Shown: positions 32,523 to 42,682, counted from the first letter of the stretch. The stretch: 64,000 bases of DNA from Echinicola rosea (GCF_005281475.1 NZ_CP040106.1:2260501-2324500); one strand, 5' to 3'. The notes: generated by a model not told the origin, from the sequence alone. Numbers and translations: made by a program.

Positions 32523-34205
32523 ATGAGTGATTCAAAGAAATATAGTTGGGAAATCAGTGATAATGAGGAGAATCCGGCGGCAATGGCGATGCTGTATGCG
32601 ACCGGTATCACTGATAAAAAGATGAAACAGCCTTTCGTAGGTGTGGCAAGCTGCGGTTATGAGAGCAATCCTTGTAACATGCACTTGAACAGTTTTGCGG
32701 AAGACATCAAGGCTTCCACAAACGAGGCAGACCTTTCAGGTTTTATTTTTAATACTATTGGTATTTCTGATGGGCAGTCCATGGGAACTTCTGGTATGCG
32801 GTTTAGTCTTCCTTCCCGAGAGGTAATAGCAGACTCTATCGAGTCCTTCATCCTAGGGCATAGTTTTGACGGTGTGGTGACGATACCGGGATGTGACAAA
32901 AACATGCCAGGTGTGGTCATGGGAATGCTTCGCGTAAACCGTCCGGGGATCATGGTCTTTGGCGGGACGATCAGGTCTGGAAACTATAAAGGGGAGAAAC
33001 TGAACATTGTTTCGGCTTTCGAAGCTTACGGTAAGAAGATCAACGGGCAAATTTCTGATGAAGACTACATGGGGGTGATCAAGAATGCCTGCCCAGGTGC
33101 TGGCGCATGTGGTGGTATGTACACCGCTAACACGATGTCGTCAGCTATCGAAGCGATGGGCCTTTCCCTCCCGTTCAGTTCTTCCTATCCGGCTACCTCC
33201 AAAGAAAAAAGAGAAGAGTGCAAAAATATTGGGAAATACATCAAGCAGCTATTGGCTTTGGATATCAAACCTAAAGATATCATCACCAAGAAGAGTTTAG
33301 AGAATGCCGTTAGGGTGACTGTAGCACTCGGGGGTAGCACCAATGCTGCGCTACACATTTTGGCGATAGCCAAAACGGCTGGGATTGATTTTACCCTTGA
33401 GGACTTTAAGCGAATCAATGCTGAGACACCTGTGTTGGGGGACTTCAAGCCAAGTGGTAAATTCATGATGGAGGATCTTTACGAAATGGGCGGCTTGCCT
33501 GCATTCTTGAAGTATTTCCTGAACGAAGGATTGCTTCATGGTGATTGCTTGACCGTTACGGGCAAGACGATGGCCGAAAACCTTGCAGACGTAGAACCTG
33601 TAAAGGTATCCAAAGAAAGCGTGATCCATCCATTGGACAATCCTATCAAGGAATCCGGTCATCTATGTGTGCTTCATGGCAACTTGGCTCCGGAAGGTGC
33701 CGTGGCTAAAATTTCCGGTAAGGAAGGGAAATCCTTCACTGGGACAGCTAAGGTGTTTGACGATGAGTCTTCTGCTAATGCCGCCATGAAAAACAAGGAA
33801 ATCCAAAAAGGTGATGTGGTGGTCATTCGCTATGTCGGACCAAAAGGTGGACCTGGAATGCCAGAAATGTTGAAACCTACTTCCATTATTATCGGTGCAG
33901 GCCTAGGTTCGGATGTGGCGCTGATCACAGATGGTAGGTTCTCTGGAGGTACCCATGGCTTTGTAGTAGGGCACGTGACGCCCGAGGCCTATGTGGGTGG
34001 CCCAATAGGCTTGATCCAGAATGGAGACAAGATTACTATTGATGCCGGAACGATGGAGATCAGGGTGGATGTAAGCGAAGCTGAATTTGCAGAGCGTAAG
34101 AAAAACTGGAAAAATAAAGACTTGAGCCATCTTCAAGGCACGTTAAAGAAATATGTCCAATTGGTGTCTACCGCGTCTGAGGGTTGTGTTACTGACAAGC
34201 AGTGA
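32523..34205 (+). CDS. ilvD: IlvD, dihydroxy-acid dehydratase
   Basis: 560 residues, full family length. It dehydrates dihydroxy-isovalerate and dihydroxy-methylvalerate to the 2-keto acids of valine/leucine and isoleucine. The Fe-S ligands are visible: C51 (ESNPCNMHL), C124 ([10 protein letters not shown]) and C196 ([16 protein letters not shown]). The C-terminal substrate-site region [18 protein letters not shown] is conserved. It is the first structural gene of the operon, 31 bases after the attenuator terminator. A 142-base spacer separates it from ilvB. Confidence 0.97.
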   Translation: MSDSKKYSWEISDNEENPAAMAMLYATGITDKKMKQPFVGVASCGYESNPCNMHLNSFAEDIKASTNEADLSGFIFNTIGISDGQSMGTSGMRFSLPSREVIADSIESFILGHSFDGVVTIPGCDKNMPGVVMGMLRVNRPGIMVFGGTIRSGNYKGEKLNIVSAFEAYGKKINGQISDEDYMGVIKNACPGAGACGGMYTANTMSSAIEAMGLSLPFSSSYPATSKEKREECKNIGKYIKQLLALDIKPKDIITKKSLENAVRVTVALGGSTNAALHILAIAKTAGIDFTLEDFKRINAETPVLGDFKPSGKFMMEDLYEMGGLPAFLKYFLNEGLLHGDCLTVTGKTMAENLADVEPVKVSKESVIHPLDNPIKESGHLCVLHGNLAPEGAVAKISGKEGKSFTGTAKVFDDESSANAAMKNKEIQKGDVVVIRYVGPKGGPGMPEMLKPTSIIIGAGLGSDVALITDGRFSGGTHGFVVGHVTPEAYVGGPIGLIQNGDKITIDAGTMEIRVDVSEAEFAERKKNWKNKDLSHLQGTLKKYVQLVSTASEGCVTDKQ

Positions 34206-34347
34206 TACAATAGACCAACCAAGATGAGACCTAAACCTCAAATATAATTTAGTTACACATGAAATCAAGCATGACGTCAATGACACATAGAGAGGTGACA
34301 TTATCATGTGAGATTCTATGTGACCTTTAAAAATCAATTATAAACAC
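34206..34347. repeat. ilvD-ilvB spacer with an inverted repeat also seen near leuB
   Basis: CACATAGA and TCTATGTG (about 34284-34322) form an 8-bp stem. The segment GAGATTCTATGTGACC (34310-34325) recurs with one change as GAGATTCAATGTGACC at 41552-41567 in the spacer before leuB. A repeated element within one operon could be a processing or binding site, or a decayed insertion. No function can be assigned. Confidence 0.4.
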
Positions 34348-36042
34348 ATGAAAGATTCGAGAATCAGAGGAGCTGAGATCGTGATCAAATCCCTGGTATC
34401 TGAAAATTGCGATTACATTTTCGGATACCCAGGAGGTGCTATCATGCCTGTGTATGATGCACTCTATGATTACGCGGACCAAATCAAACATGTACTGACG
34501 AGACATGAACAGGGAGCAATCCATGCTGCACAGGGGTATGCACGCGTCTCCGGAAAAGTCGGTGTATGCATGGCTACTTCTGGGCCTGGTGCGACTAACC
34601 TGATCACAGGGATAGCCGACGCCCAGATTGATAGCACTCCTCTGGTCTGCATCACTGGTCAAGTAGCCTCGCCGCTGTTAGGTACAGATGCTTTCCAAGA
34701 AACCGACGTAGTGGGTTTTTCTATGCCGGGAACCAAGTGGAATATCCAAGTAAGAAAAGCAGCGGATATTGCTCCAGCCATTGCAAAAGGCTTTCATATA
34801 GCGAGGTCTGGAAGACCGGGGCCTGTACTGATAGATATTACCAAGGATGCTCAGAATGAATTGTCAGAGTTTAATTATGTGCCTTGCTTGGGCATCAGGT
34901 CTTACCGTCCATATCCTATAGTGAAGGACAGTGAAATCACTGCAGCCGCTGAAGTCATCAATGCCGCCAAAAAACCTTATGTGCTTTTTGGACAAGGTGT
35001 TGTAATCGGTAATGCTGAGGAAGAATTCAAGGCTTTTTTGGACAAAACAGGAATCCCCGCAGCTTGTACCTTGTTAGGTTCAGGAGCACTTTCTGAAGAC
35101 CATCCACAATATGTAGGTAAGCTGGGAATGCACGGTAACTATGCTCCCAATCTGCTGACCAACCAATGTGATGTTCTGATCGCGGTGGGGATGCGTTTTG
35201 ATGACCGGGTGACCGGTGACCTTAAGCGGTATGCCAAGCAGGCCAAAGTAGTCCACCTAGAACTTGACAATGCAGAGATCGATAAAAACGTGAAGTGTGC
35301 AGTGTCTGTACTGGGGAATTGTAAAGAAAGTCTTCCAATGCTGACCGAAAAAGTCAACGAAGGAACCCACGATGAGTGGTTGGCAGCGTTCAGAAAATTG
35401 GAAGAAAAAGAGAAAAGTGCAGTGGTATCCCTTGACTTGCTTCCTACCAAAATCGGCTTGACCATGGGGGAAGTAATTCGATATATCAATGACTATAAGA
35501 AAGATGACGCTGTATTGGTCACCGATGTAGGACAGCACCAGATGATAGCATGGAGATATTTTAAATATAAGACTACTAGGACACAAGTGACTTCGGGTGG
35601 TCTGGGGACCATGGGCTTTAGCTTGCCTGCTGCCCTCGGAGCGCAGTTGGCGGATCTAAGCCGACAAGTGGTCTGTGTGGTAGGTGATGGTGGTATCCAG
35701 ATGACCATTCAGGAGCTAGGTACCATCATGCAGACCAAAGCACCGGTAAAGGTAGTCTTGTTGAACAATGACTTCCTCGGGATGGTACGGCAGTGGCAGC
35801 AGCTGTTCTTTGATAAACGGTATTCGTTCACAGAACTGGACAATCCAGACTTTATCAAAATCGCAGAAGCCTATAACATGAAGGCCACCAAAGTGACCGA
35901 ACGGGAAAATCTAAGTGATGCCGTAGCGGAGATGATGATCCATGAAGGTCCTTATTTTCTTGAGGTAGTGGTAGAAAAAGAGGATAATGTATTCCCAATG
36001 ATTCCTACAGGATGCTCTGTAGAGGAGGTCAGACTGAGCTAA
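34348..36042 (+). CDS. ilvB: IlvB, acetolactate synthase large (catalytic) subunit
   Basis: 564 residues, thiamine diphosphate enzyme. It makes acetolactate from two pyruvates, or acetohydroxybutyrate from pyruvate and 2-ketobutyrate. The N-terminal domain has FGYPGGAIMPVYDAL and the catalytic glutamate E54 in TRHEQGAIHAAQGYAR. The central FAD domain follows. The C-terminal ThDP site has VGDGGIQMTIQELGTI with the NNDFLGMVRQWQQ continuation (about 445-485). The partner ilvN follows after 96 bases, which contain three perfect GATACTA repeats close to the ilvN start. Confidence 0.97.
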   Translation: MKDSRIRGAEIVIKSLVSENCDYIFGYPGGAIMPVYDALYDYADQIKHVLTRHEQGAIHAAQGYARVSGKVGVCMATSGPGATNLITGIADAQIDSTPLVCITGQVASPLLGTDAFQETDVVGFSMPGTKWNIQVRKAADIAPAIAKGFHIARSGRPGPVLIDITKDAQNELSEFNYVPCLGIRSYRPYPIVKDSEITAAAEVINAAKKPYVLFGQGVVIGNAEEEFKAFLDKTGIPAACTLLGSGALSEDHPQYVGKLGMHGNYAPNLLTNQCDVLIAVGMRFDDRVTGDLKRYAKQAKVVHLELDNAEIDKNVKCAVSVLGNCKESLPMLTEKVNEGTHDEWLAAFRKLEEKEKSAVVSLDLLPTKIGLTMGEVIRYINDYKKDDAVLVTDVGQHQMIAWRYFKYKTTRTQVTSGGLGTMGFSLPAALGAQLADLSRQVVCVVGDGGIQMTIQELGTIMQTKAPVKVVLLNNDFLGMVRQWQQLFFDKRYSFTELDNPDFIKIAEAYNMKATKVTERENLSDAVAEMMIHEGPYFLEVVVEKEDNVFPMIPTGCSVEEVRLS

Positions 36043-36113
36043 GTGGTCATCATGACAGGCCTCGCGGATTCCGGGTGCCTGAATGGAGGATAGTCCAAAA
36101 ATACCAGTTACTT

Positions 36114-36134
36114 GATACTAGATACTAGATACTA
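36114..36134 (+). repeat. Three perfect tandem GATACTA units before ilvN
   Basis: Units at 36114-36120, 36121-36127 and 36128-36134 end four bases before the ilvN start codon, in the place where a ribosome-binding site would be. Number of units could vary between strains and affect ilvN translation; this is inference. Confidence 0.75.
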
Positions 36135-36138
36135 AATT

Positions 36139-36642
36139 ATGAATCGATATACCGTATCCCTTTTTACCGAAAATTTCATTGGTATCCTGAATAGAGTTAC
36201 CTTGATCTTTACCCGAAGGGGAGTGAATATAGATGCCCTTACTGCTTCGGAGAGTAAGGAAGATGGTGTGCACAGGATCACCATTGAGGTGACCACCACA
36301 GAAGATCAGGTGCTCCAGATCGTCAAGCAAACCGAGAAGATCATAGATGTGATCAAGTCGTTTTATTATAAGGATGACGAAGTGGTGTACCAGGAAATTG
36401 CCCTGTACAAAATACCGATCAGCAGTCTTGACCCGGGATTGGAGAAAGTGATCAGGCAATACAATGCCCGGATCATATCCGCCGAGAAAGAATTTGTGGT
36501 GATCGAAATGACCGGCCATAAAGAAGACACCAAGGCTTTACTGGAGATTTTGCAAGATTTTAATATCCTCGAATTTGCCAGATCAGGTAGAGTGGCCGTG
36601 GCCAAACCAATGGGAACAATTGAACAATATTTGAATAATTAA
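36139..36642 (+). CDS. ilvN: IlvN, acetolactate synthase small (regulatory) subunit
   Basis: 167 residues. The N-terminal ACT domain (about 1-75) opens YTVSLFTENFIGILNRVTLIFTRRGVNIDALTAS, followed by the ALS_ss C-terminal domain (about 80-160). It binds the catalytic subunit, stimulates it and gives end-product (valine) inhibition. The start is ATG 36139, which directly follows tandem GATACTA repeats and lacks a Shine-Dalgarno sequence. ilvC starts 11 bases after its stop. Confidence 0.96.
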   Translation: MNRYTVSLFTENFIGILNRVTLIFTRRGVNIDALTASESKEDGVHRITIEVTTTEDQVLQIVKQTEKIIDVIKSFYYKDDEVVYQEIALYKIPISSLDPGLEKVIRQYNARIISAEKEFVVIEMTGHKEDTKALLEILQDFNILEFARSGRVAVAKPMGTIEQYLNN

Positions 36643-36653
36643 ATTTAGAAACA

Positions 36654-37697
36654 ATGAAACTGAAATTCGGAACAGTTGAAGAAGATGTAGTAACAAGAGA
36701 GGAATTCCCTCTTGAGAAAGCCAGAGAAGTCCTTAAGGACGAAGTGATTGCCGTACTGGGTTATGGTGTGCAAGGCCCCGGCCAAGCCCTAAACCTGAAG
36801 GACAATGGCTTTAATGTCATCGTCGGACAGCGTAAAAACTCCAAGACTTGGGACAAAGCCGTAGCAGATGGCTGGGTTCCTGGCGAGACCCTTTTTGAGC
36901 TTGAAGAAGCCTGTGAAAAAGGAACTATCCTTCAGTTCTTGCTTTCTGATGCTGGACAAATCGCTTTGTGGCCAACTGTTAAGAAGCACCTTTCTCCTGG
37001 AAAAGCACTCTACTTTTCCCACGGCTTTGGGGTGACATATAATGACCAGACAGGTATCGTGCCACCAGAAGACGTAGATGTAATCTTGGTCGCTCCTAAA
37101 GGCTCCGGTACTTCTTTGAGAAGGATGTTTGTAGAAGGTAGAGGATTGAACTCTTCTTTTGCCATCTATCAGGATGCCACTGGCAAAGCAAGGGAGAGAG
37201 TCATTGCACTTGGTATCGGCGTAGGTTCTGGATACTTGTTCGAAACCGACTTCTACAGAGAGGTGACTTCTGACCTTACTGGTGAAAGAGGTACCTTGAT
37301 GGGCGCTATCCAAGGGATTTTTGCTGCTCAGTACGAAGTATTGAGGGAAAATGGTCACTCTCCATCTGAAGCATTTAACGAAACAGTGGAAGAATTGACG
37401 CAAAGCTTGATGCCACTTGTAGCAGAAAACGGTATGGATTGGATGTATGCCAACTGTTCTACTACTGCCCAAAGAGGTGCCCTTGACTGGTGGAAGCCTT
37501 TCAGAGATGCTTCCAAGCCAGTGTTTGAGCAACTTTACAAAAGTGTAAAAGACGGCAAAGAAGCTGCTAAATCCATTGAATCAAACAGTAAAGCAGACTA
37601 CAGAGAGAAACTGGAAGAAGAACTTAGCGAGTTGAGAGATTCTGAGATGTGGAAGGCAGGAGCTACTGTTCGTAAGCTGAGACCAGAGAATAACTAA
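36654..37697 (+). CDS. ilvC: IlvC, ketol-acid reductoisomerase
   Basis: 347 residues. It isomerises and reduces acetolactate or acetohydroxybutyrate to the dihydroxy acids, using Mg2+ and NAD(P)H. The Rossmann motif is VLGYGVQGPGQALNLKDNG and the coenzyme-specificity loop GQRKNSKTWDKA, where basic and Ser residues suggest NADPH. The knotted C-terminal domain includes FETDFYREVTSDLTGERGTLMGAIQG with Mg ligands (D, E). The downstream 162-base spacer up to leuC has two large inverted repeats, where an ilvA gene often sits in Bacteroidota. Confidence 0.96.
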   Translation: MKLKFGTVEEDVVTREEFPLEKAREVLKDEVIAVLGYGVQGPGQALNLKDNGFNVIVGQRKNSKTWDKAVADGWVPGETLFELEEACEKGTILQFLLSDAGQIALWPTVKKHLSPGKALYFSHGFGVTYNDQTGIVPPEDVDVILVAPKGSGTSLRRMFVEGRGLNSSFAIYQDATGKARERVIALGIGVGSGYLFETDFYREVTSDLTGERGTLMGAIQGIFAAQYEVLRENGHSPSEAFNETVEELTQSLMPLVAENGMDWMYANCSTTAQRGALDWWKPFRDASKPVFEQLYKSVKDGKEAAKSIESNSKADYREKLEEELSELRDSEMWKAGATVRKLRPENN

Positions 37698-37859
37698 TTT
37701 AAACTTAGTGGAAAGTCTAGCGATGGGAATTAAAACTAAGGCCTATTGTGTTATAGCTAATAGACTTTCCCCAAAGTGTACTTTTGGGAGGAATAGGTGA
37801 AAATTGGAGATGTTTTTACCTGTTCCTCCCGAACTTTATGACGATTGACAACAGAAGCG
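37698..37859 (+). promoter_or_regulatory. ilvC-leuC spacer with two large inverted repeats
   Basis: First pair: GGAAAGTCTA (37710-37719) and TAGACTTTCC (37761-37770), perfect, 41 bases apart. Second pair: GGGAGGAATAGGT (37786-37798) and ACCTGTTCCTCCC (37818-37830), 13 bp with one G-T wobble. A smaller hairpin, CCCAAAG/CTTTTGGG (about 37770-37788), shares bases with the second pair, so the two cannot form together. There is no T-run, so this is not a simple terminator. It may be a processing site or an RNA switch adjusting leu against ilv genes. Confidence 0.55.
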
Positions 37860-39257
37860 ATGGAAAAGAAAACATTATTTGATAAAGTCTGGGACGAACA
37901 TGTAGTCAAATCCGTTCCGGGTGGGCCTGATGTGTTTTTCATAGATAAACATTTTATTCATGAAGTCACCAGCCCCGTGGCATTCCTAAACCTCGAAAAA
38001 CGAGGCAACAAAGTGCTCTTTCCCGAGCGCACGGTAGCCACTCCTGATCACAACGTGCCGACCATCGATCAGGACAAAACCATTAAAGATAAGCTTTCCC
38101 GCATGCAGGTGGAAAAGCTACGCGAAAATTGTAGCAAATACGGAATTGAACTGCACGATCTGGGGACAAACCACCATGGTATCGTGCACGTTATTGGTCC
38201 GGAATTGGGCATTACCCAGCCGGGTATGACCATTGTGTGTGGGGATAGCCATACGTCCACGCACGGTGCTTTCGGGGCGATAGCCTTTGGTATAGGTACC
38301 AGTGAGGTGGAAATGGTATTTGCTTCCCAGTGTATTATGCAGTCCAAGCCCAAGCGTATGCGGATTACTGTAAACGGTGAGCTTGGCAAGGGAGTGACCT
38401 CTAAAGATATTATCCTTTACATCATCTCAAAAATTTCGGCCAGTGGTGGTACCGGGTATTTCATTGAATACGCAGGTTCGGCCATCCAAAGCCTCAGCAT
38501 GGAAGCGAGAATGACCATCTGTAACATGAGTATCGAAATGGGAGCAAGAGGTGGATTGATCGCGCCAGATGAGGTGACTTTTGATTACCTTAAAGGAAAA
38601 GAGCATGCACCAAAAGGAGAAGATTGGGATAAGGCCTTAGCCTACTGGAAATCCCTGAAAACCGACGAGGGTGCTAAATTTGATTTGGAATATACCTATG
38701 ATGCCGAGGACATCGAGCCGATGATCACTTATGGTACCAACCCTGGTATGGGCATCAAGATCAAAGATATTATTCCTACCACTGACGGTATGGAAGGGAG
38801 CAACAAGAAAACGTATCTAAAGTCTTTGGATTATATGGGCTTCCAGCCTGGAGAGCCTATTAAAGGTAAAAAGATCGATTATGTCTTTGTGGGAAGTTGT
38901 ACCAATGGCCGAATCGAAGATATCCGTGCTGTAGCGGAATTTGTAAAAGGCAAGAAAAAGGCTGACAATATTACTGCGTGGATCGTGCCGGGCTCAAGGG
39001 AAGTGGAAAGCCAAGCCATCGAAGAAGGACTGGTAACCATCCTTGAGGAAGCTGGGTTTAAATTGAGACAGCCGGGATGTTCTGCATGCCTGGCCATGAA
39101 CGACGACAAGATTCCTGCCGGTAAATACGCTGTATCTACCTCCAATAGGAACTTTGAGGGACGCCAGGGGCCAGGGGCAAGAACCTTACTGGCATCACCA
39201 TTGACAGTAGCAGCTGTGGCCATTACAGGTGAAGTGGCAGATCCTCGTGAAGTTTAA
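37860..39257 (+). CDS. leuC: LeuC, 3-isopropylmalate dehydratase large subunit
   Basis: 465 residues from ATG 37860 ([16 protein letters not shown]), preferred to the in-frame TTG at 37845. It is an aconitase-like [4Fe-4S] enzyme that converts 2- to 3-isopropylmalate. Motifs: [30 protein letters not shown], the cluster cysteines in [14 protein letters not shown] and [14 protein letters not shown], and the C-terminal [20 protein letters not shown]. The partner leuD follows after 19 bases. If the downstream synthase makes citramalate, LeuCD would also act in isoleucine synthesis. Confidence 0.97.
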   Translation: MEKKTLFDKVWDEHVVKSVPGGPDVFFIDKHFIHEVTSPVAFLNLEKRGNKVLFPERTVATPDHNVPTIDQDKTIKDKLSRMQVEKLRENCSKYGIELHDLGTNHHGIVHVIGPELGITQPGMTIVCGDSHTSTHGAFGAIAFGIGTSEVEMVFASQCIMQSKPKRMRITVNGELGKGVTSKDIILYIISKISASGGTGYFIEYAGSAIQSLSMEARMTICNMSIEMGARGGLIAPDEVTFDYLKGKEHAPKGEDWDKALAYWKSLKTDEGAKFDLEYTYDAEDIEPMITYGTNPGMGIKIKDIIPTTDGMEGSNKKTYLKSLDYMGFQPGEPIKGKKIDYVFVGSCTNGRIEDIRAVAEFVKGKKKADNITAWIVPGSREVESQAIEEGLVTILEEAGFKLRQPGCSACLAMNDDKIPAGKYAVSTSNRNFEGRQGPGARTLLASPLTVAAVAITGEVADPREV

Positions 39258-39276
39258 TTAAAAATCGATCAAGAAA

Positions 39277-39867
39277 ATGGCTTACGATAAGTTCAATTTA
39301 TTAAAAAGTACTGTGGTACCGTTGCCTACCGAAAATGTGGATACGGACCAAATCATCCCTGCAAGATTTCTGAAAGCTACCGAAAGGAAAGGTTTCGGAG
39401 AAAGCTTGTTCATGGATTGGAGATATGACAGTGAAGGAAATCCGAAAGCTGATTTTGTGCTGAATGACCCTACCTACTCCGGTAAAGTATTGGTAGCTGG
39501 CAAAAACTTCGGATCAGGATCCAGCCGCGAGCACGCCGCTTGGGCGATTTATGATTATGGATTTAGATGTGTGGTGTCCAGCTTCTTTGCGGATATCTTT
39601 AAAAACAATGCCCTGAACGTAGGCATTCTGCCAGTGACTATTTCACCAGAATTTTTGGATGAGATTTTTGCAGAAGTAGAAAAAGATCCTGCTACGGAAG
39701 TGGAAGTAGATATCGCCAAGCAAACCATCACCCTTCTAAGTACAGGAAGTTCAGAATCGTTTGATATCAACGCTTACAAAAAACAAAACATGCAAAATGG
39801 TTTTGATGATATCGACTATTTGCTGAACATGAAAGATCAGATCGTTGAATTCGAGAAAACGAGATAA
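39277..39867 (+). CDS. leuD: LeuD, 3-isopropylmalate dehydratase small subunit
   Basis: 196 residues. It forms the swivelling domain of the LeuCD complex. Typical parts are NVDTDQIIPARFLKATERKGFGESLF, the substrate loop KNFGSGSSREHAAWAIYDYGFRCVVSSFFADIFKNNALNVGILPV. It is 19 bases after leuC and 105 bases before the next gene. Its length is normal for the family. Confidence 0.97.
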   Translation: MAYDKFNLLKSTVVPLPTENVDTDQIIPARFLKATERKGFGESLFMDWRYDSEGNPKADFVLNDPTYSGKVLVAGKNFGSGSSREHAAWAIYDYGFRCVVSSFFADIFKNNALNVGILPVTISPEFLDEIFAEVEKDPATEVEVDIAKQTITLLSTGSSESFDINAYKKQNMQNGFDDIDYLLNMKDQIVEFEKTR

Positions 39868-39972
39868 TAACACGTCCAACAATACTTATCCAAGCCATGG
39901 TGATCTGTACCACGGCTTGGATACTTTGTTGGTCCAGCCACTTGATCCTTAATACCAGACACTAATATAATC

Positions 39973-41538
39973 ATGCGTTTTGATAAGAAAATAGAAATCA
40001 TGGATACCACACTGCGGGATGGTGAACAGACCTCAGGCGTGTCCTTTTTACCTTCTGAGAAACTCCAGATAGCTAAGCTGTTGTTGGAGGAGCTGAAGGT
40101 GGACAGGATTGAAGTGGCATCGGCAAGGGTTTCTGAGGGAGAGCTTGAGGGAGTAAAGAAAATTACGCATTGGGCTGCTGAGAGAGGGTATTTGGACAAG
40201 GTAGAAGTGTTGGGTTTTGTGGACACGCCGGCATCGGTGGATTGGCTGACTGAGGCTGGAGCTAAAGTACTTAACCTCTTGACCAAAGGATCCCTTAACC
40301 ACCTTACTCACCAGCTAAAAAAAACACCTGAGCAGCATTTTGCCGATATCCAAAAGTGCATTGCCTATGCCAATGAAAAGGGGATTGCGGTGAATGTTTA
40401 TTTGGAAGATTGGAGTAGTGGAATGCGCCACTCTAGGGATTATACCCTAGAGCTGATTGCTTTTTTAGCAGAGCAAAATGTAGAAAGGATCATGTTGCCG
40501 GATACCTTGGGGCTTCTTAAGCCTGCTGAGGTGGCGGAATTTGTGGGGTTAGTAAGCAGTTCTTTTCCTAAGGTGCGTTTTGATTTCCATGCTCATAACG
40601 ATTACGACCTGTCTGTGGCAAATGTCCTGGAAGCCATAAACCATGGTGTGTCAGGTGTGCACTCCACCGTGAATGGTCTTGGAGAGCGGGCCGGAAATGC
40701 ACCATTGGAGAGTATAGTGGCCACGATTACGGACTTTACAGATGTAAAGCTGAATGTCCAAGAAAATAAAATTTACCGTATCAGTAAGCTGGTAGAGCAG
40801 TTTTCAGGACTTCATATCCCCTCCAATAAGCCAGTGGTAGGCGAGAATGTTTTTACCCAAACGGCTGGCATCCATGCAGACGGGGACAACAAGAAGAATC
40901 TTTATTTTAACGATCTCTTGCCAGAACGATTTGGCCGGACAAGGAAGTACGCTTTGGGTAAAACTTCAGGCAAAGCCAATATCCTTAAAAACCTGTTGGA
41001 GCTGGGCATAGAACTGGAACCTGAAGAGCTGAGCAAGGTCACGCAAAAGATCATTGAGTTGGGAGATCGGAAAGAACGGGTGACCACGGAAGACCTTCCG
41101 TATATCATTTCCGATGTACTTCAGAACAACTCCATCAAGAAGGACATCAGCATTGAAGGATACCACATGACGCACTCCAAAGGCCTTAAGCCTACAGTGC
41201 AGCTGAAGCTGAAATTTTACGATCAATTCTATGAGGCCCATGCTTCTGGCAATGGACAGTTTGATTCGTTTATGCTGGCACTTCAAAAAATCTATAAGTC
41301 CCTGGACAAAAAACTTCCCAAGTTGACCGATTTTAGTGTGAGTATTCCTCCCGGTGGTAAAACAGACGCCTTTGTGGAGACGGTCATCACATGGGATTTT
41401 GGAAGGATCATCAAGACCAAAGGCTTGGACAGTGACCAGACCGTGGCTGCCATGATGGCCACAGAAAAAATGCTCAATATCATCGAACAAATCAATTCAG
41501 GAAATCGTGCAGGACAAGAGCATCTCACGAAGGCATGA
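39973..41538 (+). CDS. 2-isopropylmalate synthase / citramalate synthase family protein (LeuA- or CimA-like)
   Basis: 521 residues. The HMGL-like TIM barrel (about 1-280) has IEIMDTTLRDGEQTSGVSF, DRIEVASARVSEGELEGVK, metal ligands FHAHNDYD and the signature GVHSTVNGLGERAGNAPLES. A LeuA-type regulatory domain follows (about 390-510). The first motif, DTTLRDGEQTSGVSF, sets this subfamily apart from classical LeuA (DTTLRDGEQSPG). In Bacteroides I recall a protein of this kind next to a classical LeuA; here it is the only one in the operon. With ilvA absent, it could make citramalate for isoleucine, or isopropylmalate for leucine, or both. Family is certain; the substrate is not. Confidence 0.9.
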   Translation: MRFDKKIEIMDTTLRDGEQTSGVSFLPSEKLQIAKLLLEELKVDRIEVASARVSEGELEGVKKITHWAAERGYLDKVEVLGFVDTPASVDWLTEAGAKVLNLLTKGSLNHLTHQLKKTPEQHFADIQKCIAYANEKGIAVNVYLEDWSSGMRHSRDYTLELIAFLAEQNVERIMLPDTLGLLKPAEVAEFVGLVSSSFPKVRFDFHAHNDYDLSVANVLEAINHGVSGVHSTVNGLGERAGNAPLESIVATITDFTDVKLNVQENKIYRISKLVEQFSGLHIPSNKPVVGENVFTQTAGIHADGDNKKNLYFNDLLPERFGRTRKYALGKTSGKANILKNLLELGIELEPEELSKVTQKIIELGDRKERVTTEDLPYIISDVLQNNSIKKDISIEGYHMTHSKGLKPTVQLKLKFYDQFYEAHASGNGQFDSFMLALQKIYKSLDKKLPKLTDFSVSIPPGGKTDAFVETVITWDFGRIIKTKGLDSDQTVAAMMATEKMLNIIEQINSGNRAGQEHLTKA

Positions 41539-41614
41539 TGATCAATCAAGCGAGATTCAATGTGACCATTAAGCATTATTTATAGTAGATTAAAACCAGA
41601 AAATAAAAATTTAT

Positions 41615-42682
41615 ATGGAAATGAATATAGCGCTGCTGCCAGGTGATGGTATCGGCCCTGAAGTGATCGAACAAACGGTGAAAGTGGTTAAAGCCGTAGG
41701 AAAGAAATTTGGCCACAACATGACTTTTAAGGAAGCCGTAGTAGGGGCAGCAGCGATAGATGCCACAGGGAATCCCTATCCTGATGAAACCCATGAGGTA
41801 TGCCTACAGGCGGATGCTGTACTATTCGGCGCCATTGGTGATCCAAAGTACGACAATGATCCCAAAGCCAAGGTGAGGCCAGAGCAAGGGCTGCTGGCCA
41901 TGAGAAAGAAACTGGGACTTTTTTCCAACGTACGACCTACCTTCACTTTTCCTTCATTGATCCATAAGTCACCCTTAAAAAAAGAGCGAATCGAAGGCAC
42001 CGATTTGGTGTTTTTGAGAGAATTGACCGGTGGTATTTACTTTGGAGAGCCTAGAGGGCGTAATGAGCAAGGCACCAAGGCATTTGATACCAATGTATAT
42101 ACCAAAGAGGAAATCACCCGGTTGGCTCGGATGGGGTTTGAATTTGCCCAAAAACGAAGAAAATTATTGACCTGTGTGGATAAGGCAAATGTATTGGCCA
42201 CTTCCCGACTTTGGAGAGAAACGGTGCAGGATTTGGAGCCAGAGTATCCTGATGTTAAGGTAGAGTATGAATTTGTGGACGCCGTGGCCATGCGCCTGAT
42301 CCAGTGGCCAAAAGCTTATGACGTGTTGATTACCGAAAACCTGTTTGGTGACATCCTTACCGATGAGGCCAGTGTGATCAGTGGGTCGATGGGTTTGATG
42401 CCATCTGCTTCCTTGGGCACCGACGTGAAGTTGTTCGAACCGATCCATGGTTCTTATCCCCAAGCCGCAGGAAAAGACATTGCCAATCCTTTGGCGACGG
42501 TACTTTCTGCTGCGATGATGTTTGAATATGCCTTTGACCTGAAGGAAGAAGCAAAGGCCATCACTGATGTGGTGAACCTTTCCCTGGCCGAAGGCGTGGT
42601 GACTGAAGATATCGCCGAAGAAAGCAAGCCAAGCAAAACCTCTGAAGTAGGGGACTGGCTGGCTGAGCAGATTCTAAAATAA
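41615..42682 (+). CDS. leuB: LeuB, 3-isopropylmalate dehydrogenase
   Basis: 355 residues. It oxidises and decarboxylates 3-isopropylmalate with NAD+. Family features: [32 protein letters not shown], the catalytic [13 protein letters not shown] with Lys, [15 protein letters not shown] motif here as [30 protein letters not shown], and the NAD site [18 protein letters not shown]. The next in-frame ATG (41621) is an alternative start. It closes the operon; a terminator follows within 60 bases. The GAGATTCAATGTGACC repeat lies in the 76-base spacer before it. Confidence 0.97.
   Translation: MEMNIALLPGDGIGPEVIEQTVKVVKAVGKKFGHNMTFKEAVVGAAAIDATGNPYPDETHEVCLQADAVLFGAIGDPKYDNDPKAKVRPEQGLLAMRKKLGLFSNVRPTFTFPSLIHKSPLKKERIEGTDLVFLRELTGGIYFGEPRGRNEQGTKAFDTNVYTKEEITRLARMGFEFAQKRRKLLTCVDKANVLATSRLWRETVQDLEPEYPDVKVEYEFVDAVAMRLIQWPKAYDVLITENLFGDILTDEASVISGSMGLMPSASLGTDVKLFEPIHGSYPQAAGKDIANPLATVLSAAMMFEYAFDLKEEAKAITDVVNLSLAEGVVTEDIAEESKPSKTSEVGDWLAEQILK

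Noticed and set aside
37698..37859. Rho-independent terminator between ilvC and leuC
   Set aside because: The stems are strong but no T-run follows either; listed as a regulatory spacer instead.
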